NCBI GenBank assembly: GCA_002707745.1
Contig: PANU01000027.1
Span: 1-44,047, forward strand
Reading direction: 5' to 3'
DNA length: 44,047 nucleotides
Origin: Flavobacteriaceae bacterium
GTDB taxonomy: Bacteria > Bacteroidota > Bacteroidia > Flavobacteriales > Flavobacteriaceae
Both the position numbers and the translations under genes were made by a program. Shown in pieces: positions 42,075 to 44,047 of this stretch. The first letter of the stretch is position 1. Every line of letters starts with the position of its first letter. Under the pieces are notes generated by a model, which saw nothing but the letters and a program-made list of their open reading frames with translations, ran no database searches and was not told the DNA's origin.

Positions 42075-44047
<1,973 letters not shown>

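Overview
The window is almost entirely one large surface-polysaccharide (capsule, exopolysaccharide or O-antigen) biosynthesis locus. It comes from a member of the Bacteroidota, most likely a marine-type Flavobacteriaceae. This rests on the family content, AT-rich DNA without clear Shine-Dalgarno sites, several matches to the Bacteroidota -7 promoter element TAnnTTTG, short-period tandem repeats between genes, and recurrent DUF559 and four-helix-bundle (S23-type) genes lying in repeats. No 16S rRNA or other taxonomic marker is present, so the assignment is inference.

Layout. Positions 22-543 (+) hold a C-terminal fragment of a DUF4105-type membrane protein. From 41970 down to 585 nearly every gene is on the minus strand and closely packed, often with ATGA or TAATG overlaps. 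In transcription order these are: wza and wzc (export lipoprotein and co-polymerase/tyrosine kinase), a small initiating sugar-phosphate transferase, UDP-GlcNAc dehydrogenase (tviB-like), a four-helix-bundle gene inside 7-bp repeats, and a UDP-sugar 4-epimerase (tviC-like). A likely second promoter follows, then the Wzm/Wzt ABC exporter, an FkbM methyltransferase, and an amino-sugar cassette (DegT aminotransferase plus two left-handed beta-helix acyltransferases). Next come two tandem GT2 genes, a sulfotransferase, a WbsX-type protein, a series of GT2/GT4 enzymes with a methyltransferase, a GT92-like and a GT4 gene. After an interruption (below) follow an asparagine-synthase-like enzyme, GT4, a second sulfotransferase, GT4, an exostosin-like GT47, a second FkbM, an MBOAT acyltransferase with its SGNH partner, GT2, two GT4, a Wzy/WaaL-type polymerase or ligase, GT4, and a large WcaJ/WbaP-type initiating transferase. 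An ABC-F ATPase (42075-43961, +) is divergent from wza and runs directly into a GGCAGTA tandem array that reaches the end of the window.

How it works together. Dehydrogenase and epimerase would make UDP-HexNAcA (probably UDP-GlcNAcA then UDP-GalNAcA). The DegT/acyltransferase cassette would add an N-acylated amino sugar. About sixteen glycosyltransferases, counting GT4, GT2, GT47 and GT92-like enzymes, would assemble the repeat. Two sulfotransferases, the MBOAT/SGNH pair, methyltransferases and the AsnB-like enzyme would decorate it. Wzy-type and ABC-type export parts are both present, along with two initiating transferases, while no Wzx flippase is seen. The window may therefore hold two polysaccharide pathways or a hybrid.

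The least ordinary parts are the insertions. A DUF559 nuclease-like gene (16837-17202, +) lies between two 154-bp direct repeats that each carry the same four hairpins. A four-helix-bundle gene (36351-36713) lies between 7-bp tandem arrays in opposite orientation. Four repeat tracts in the window coincide with the stop codons of neighbouring genes.
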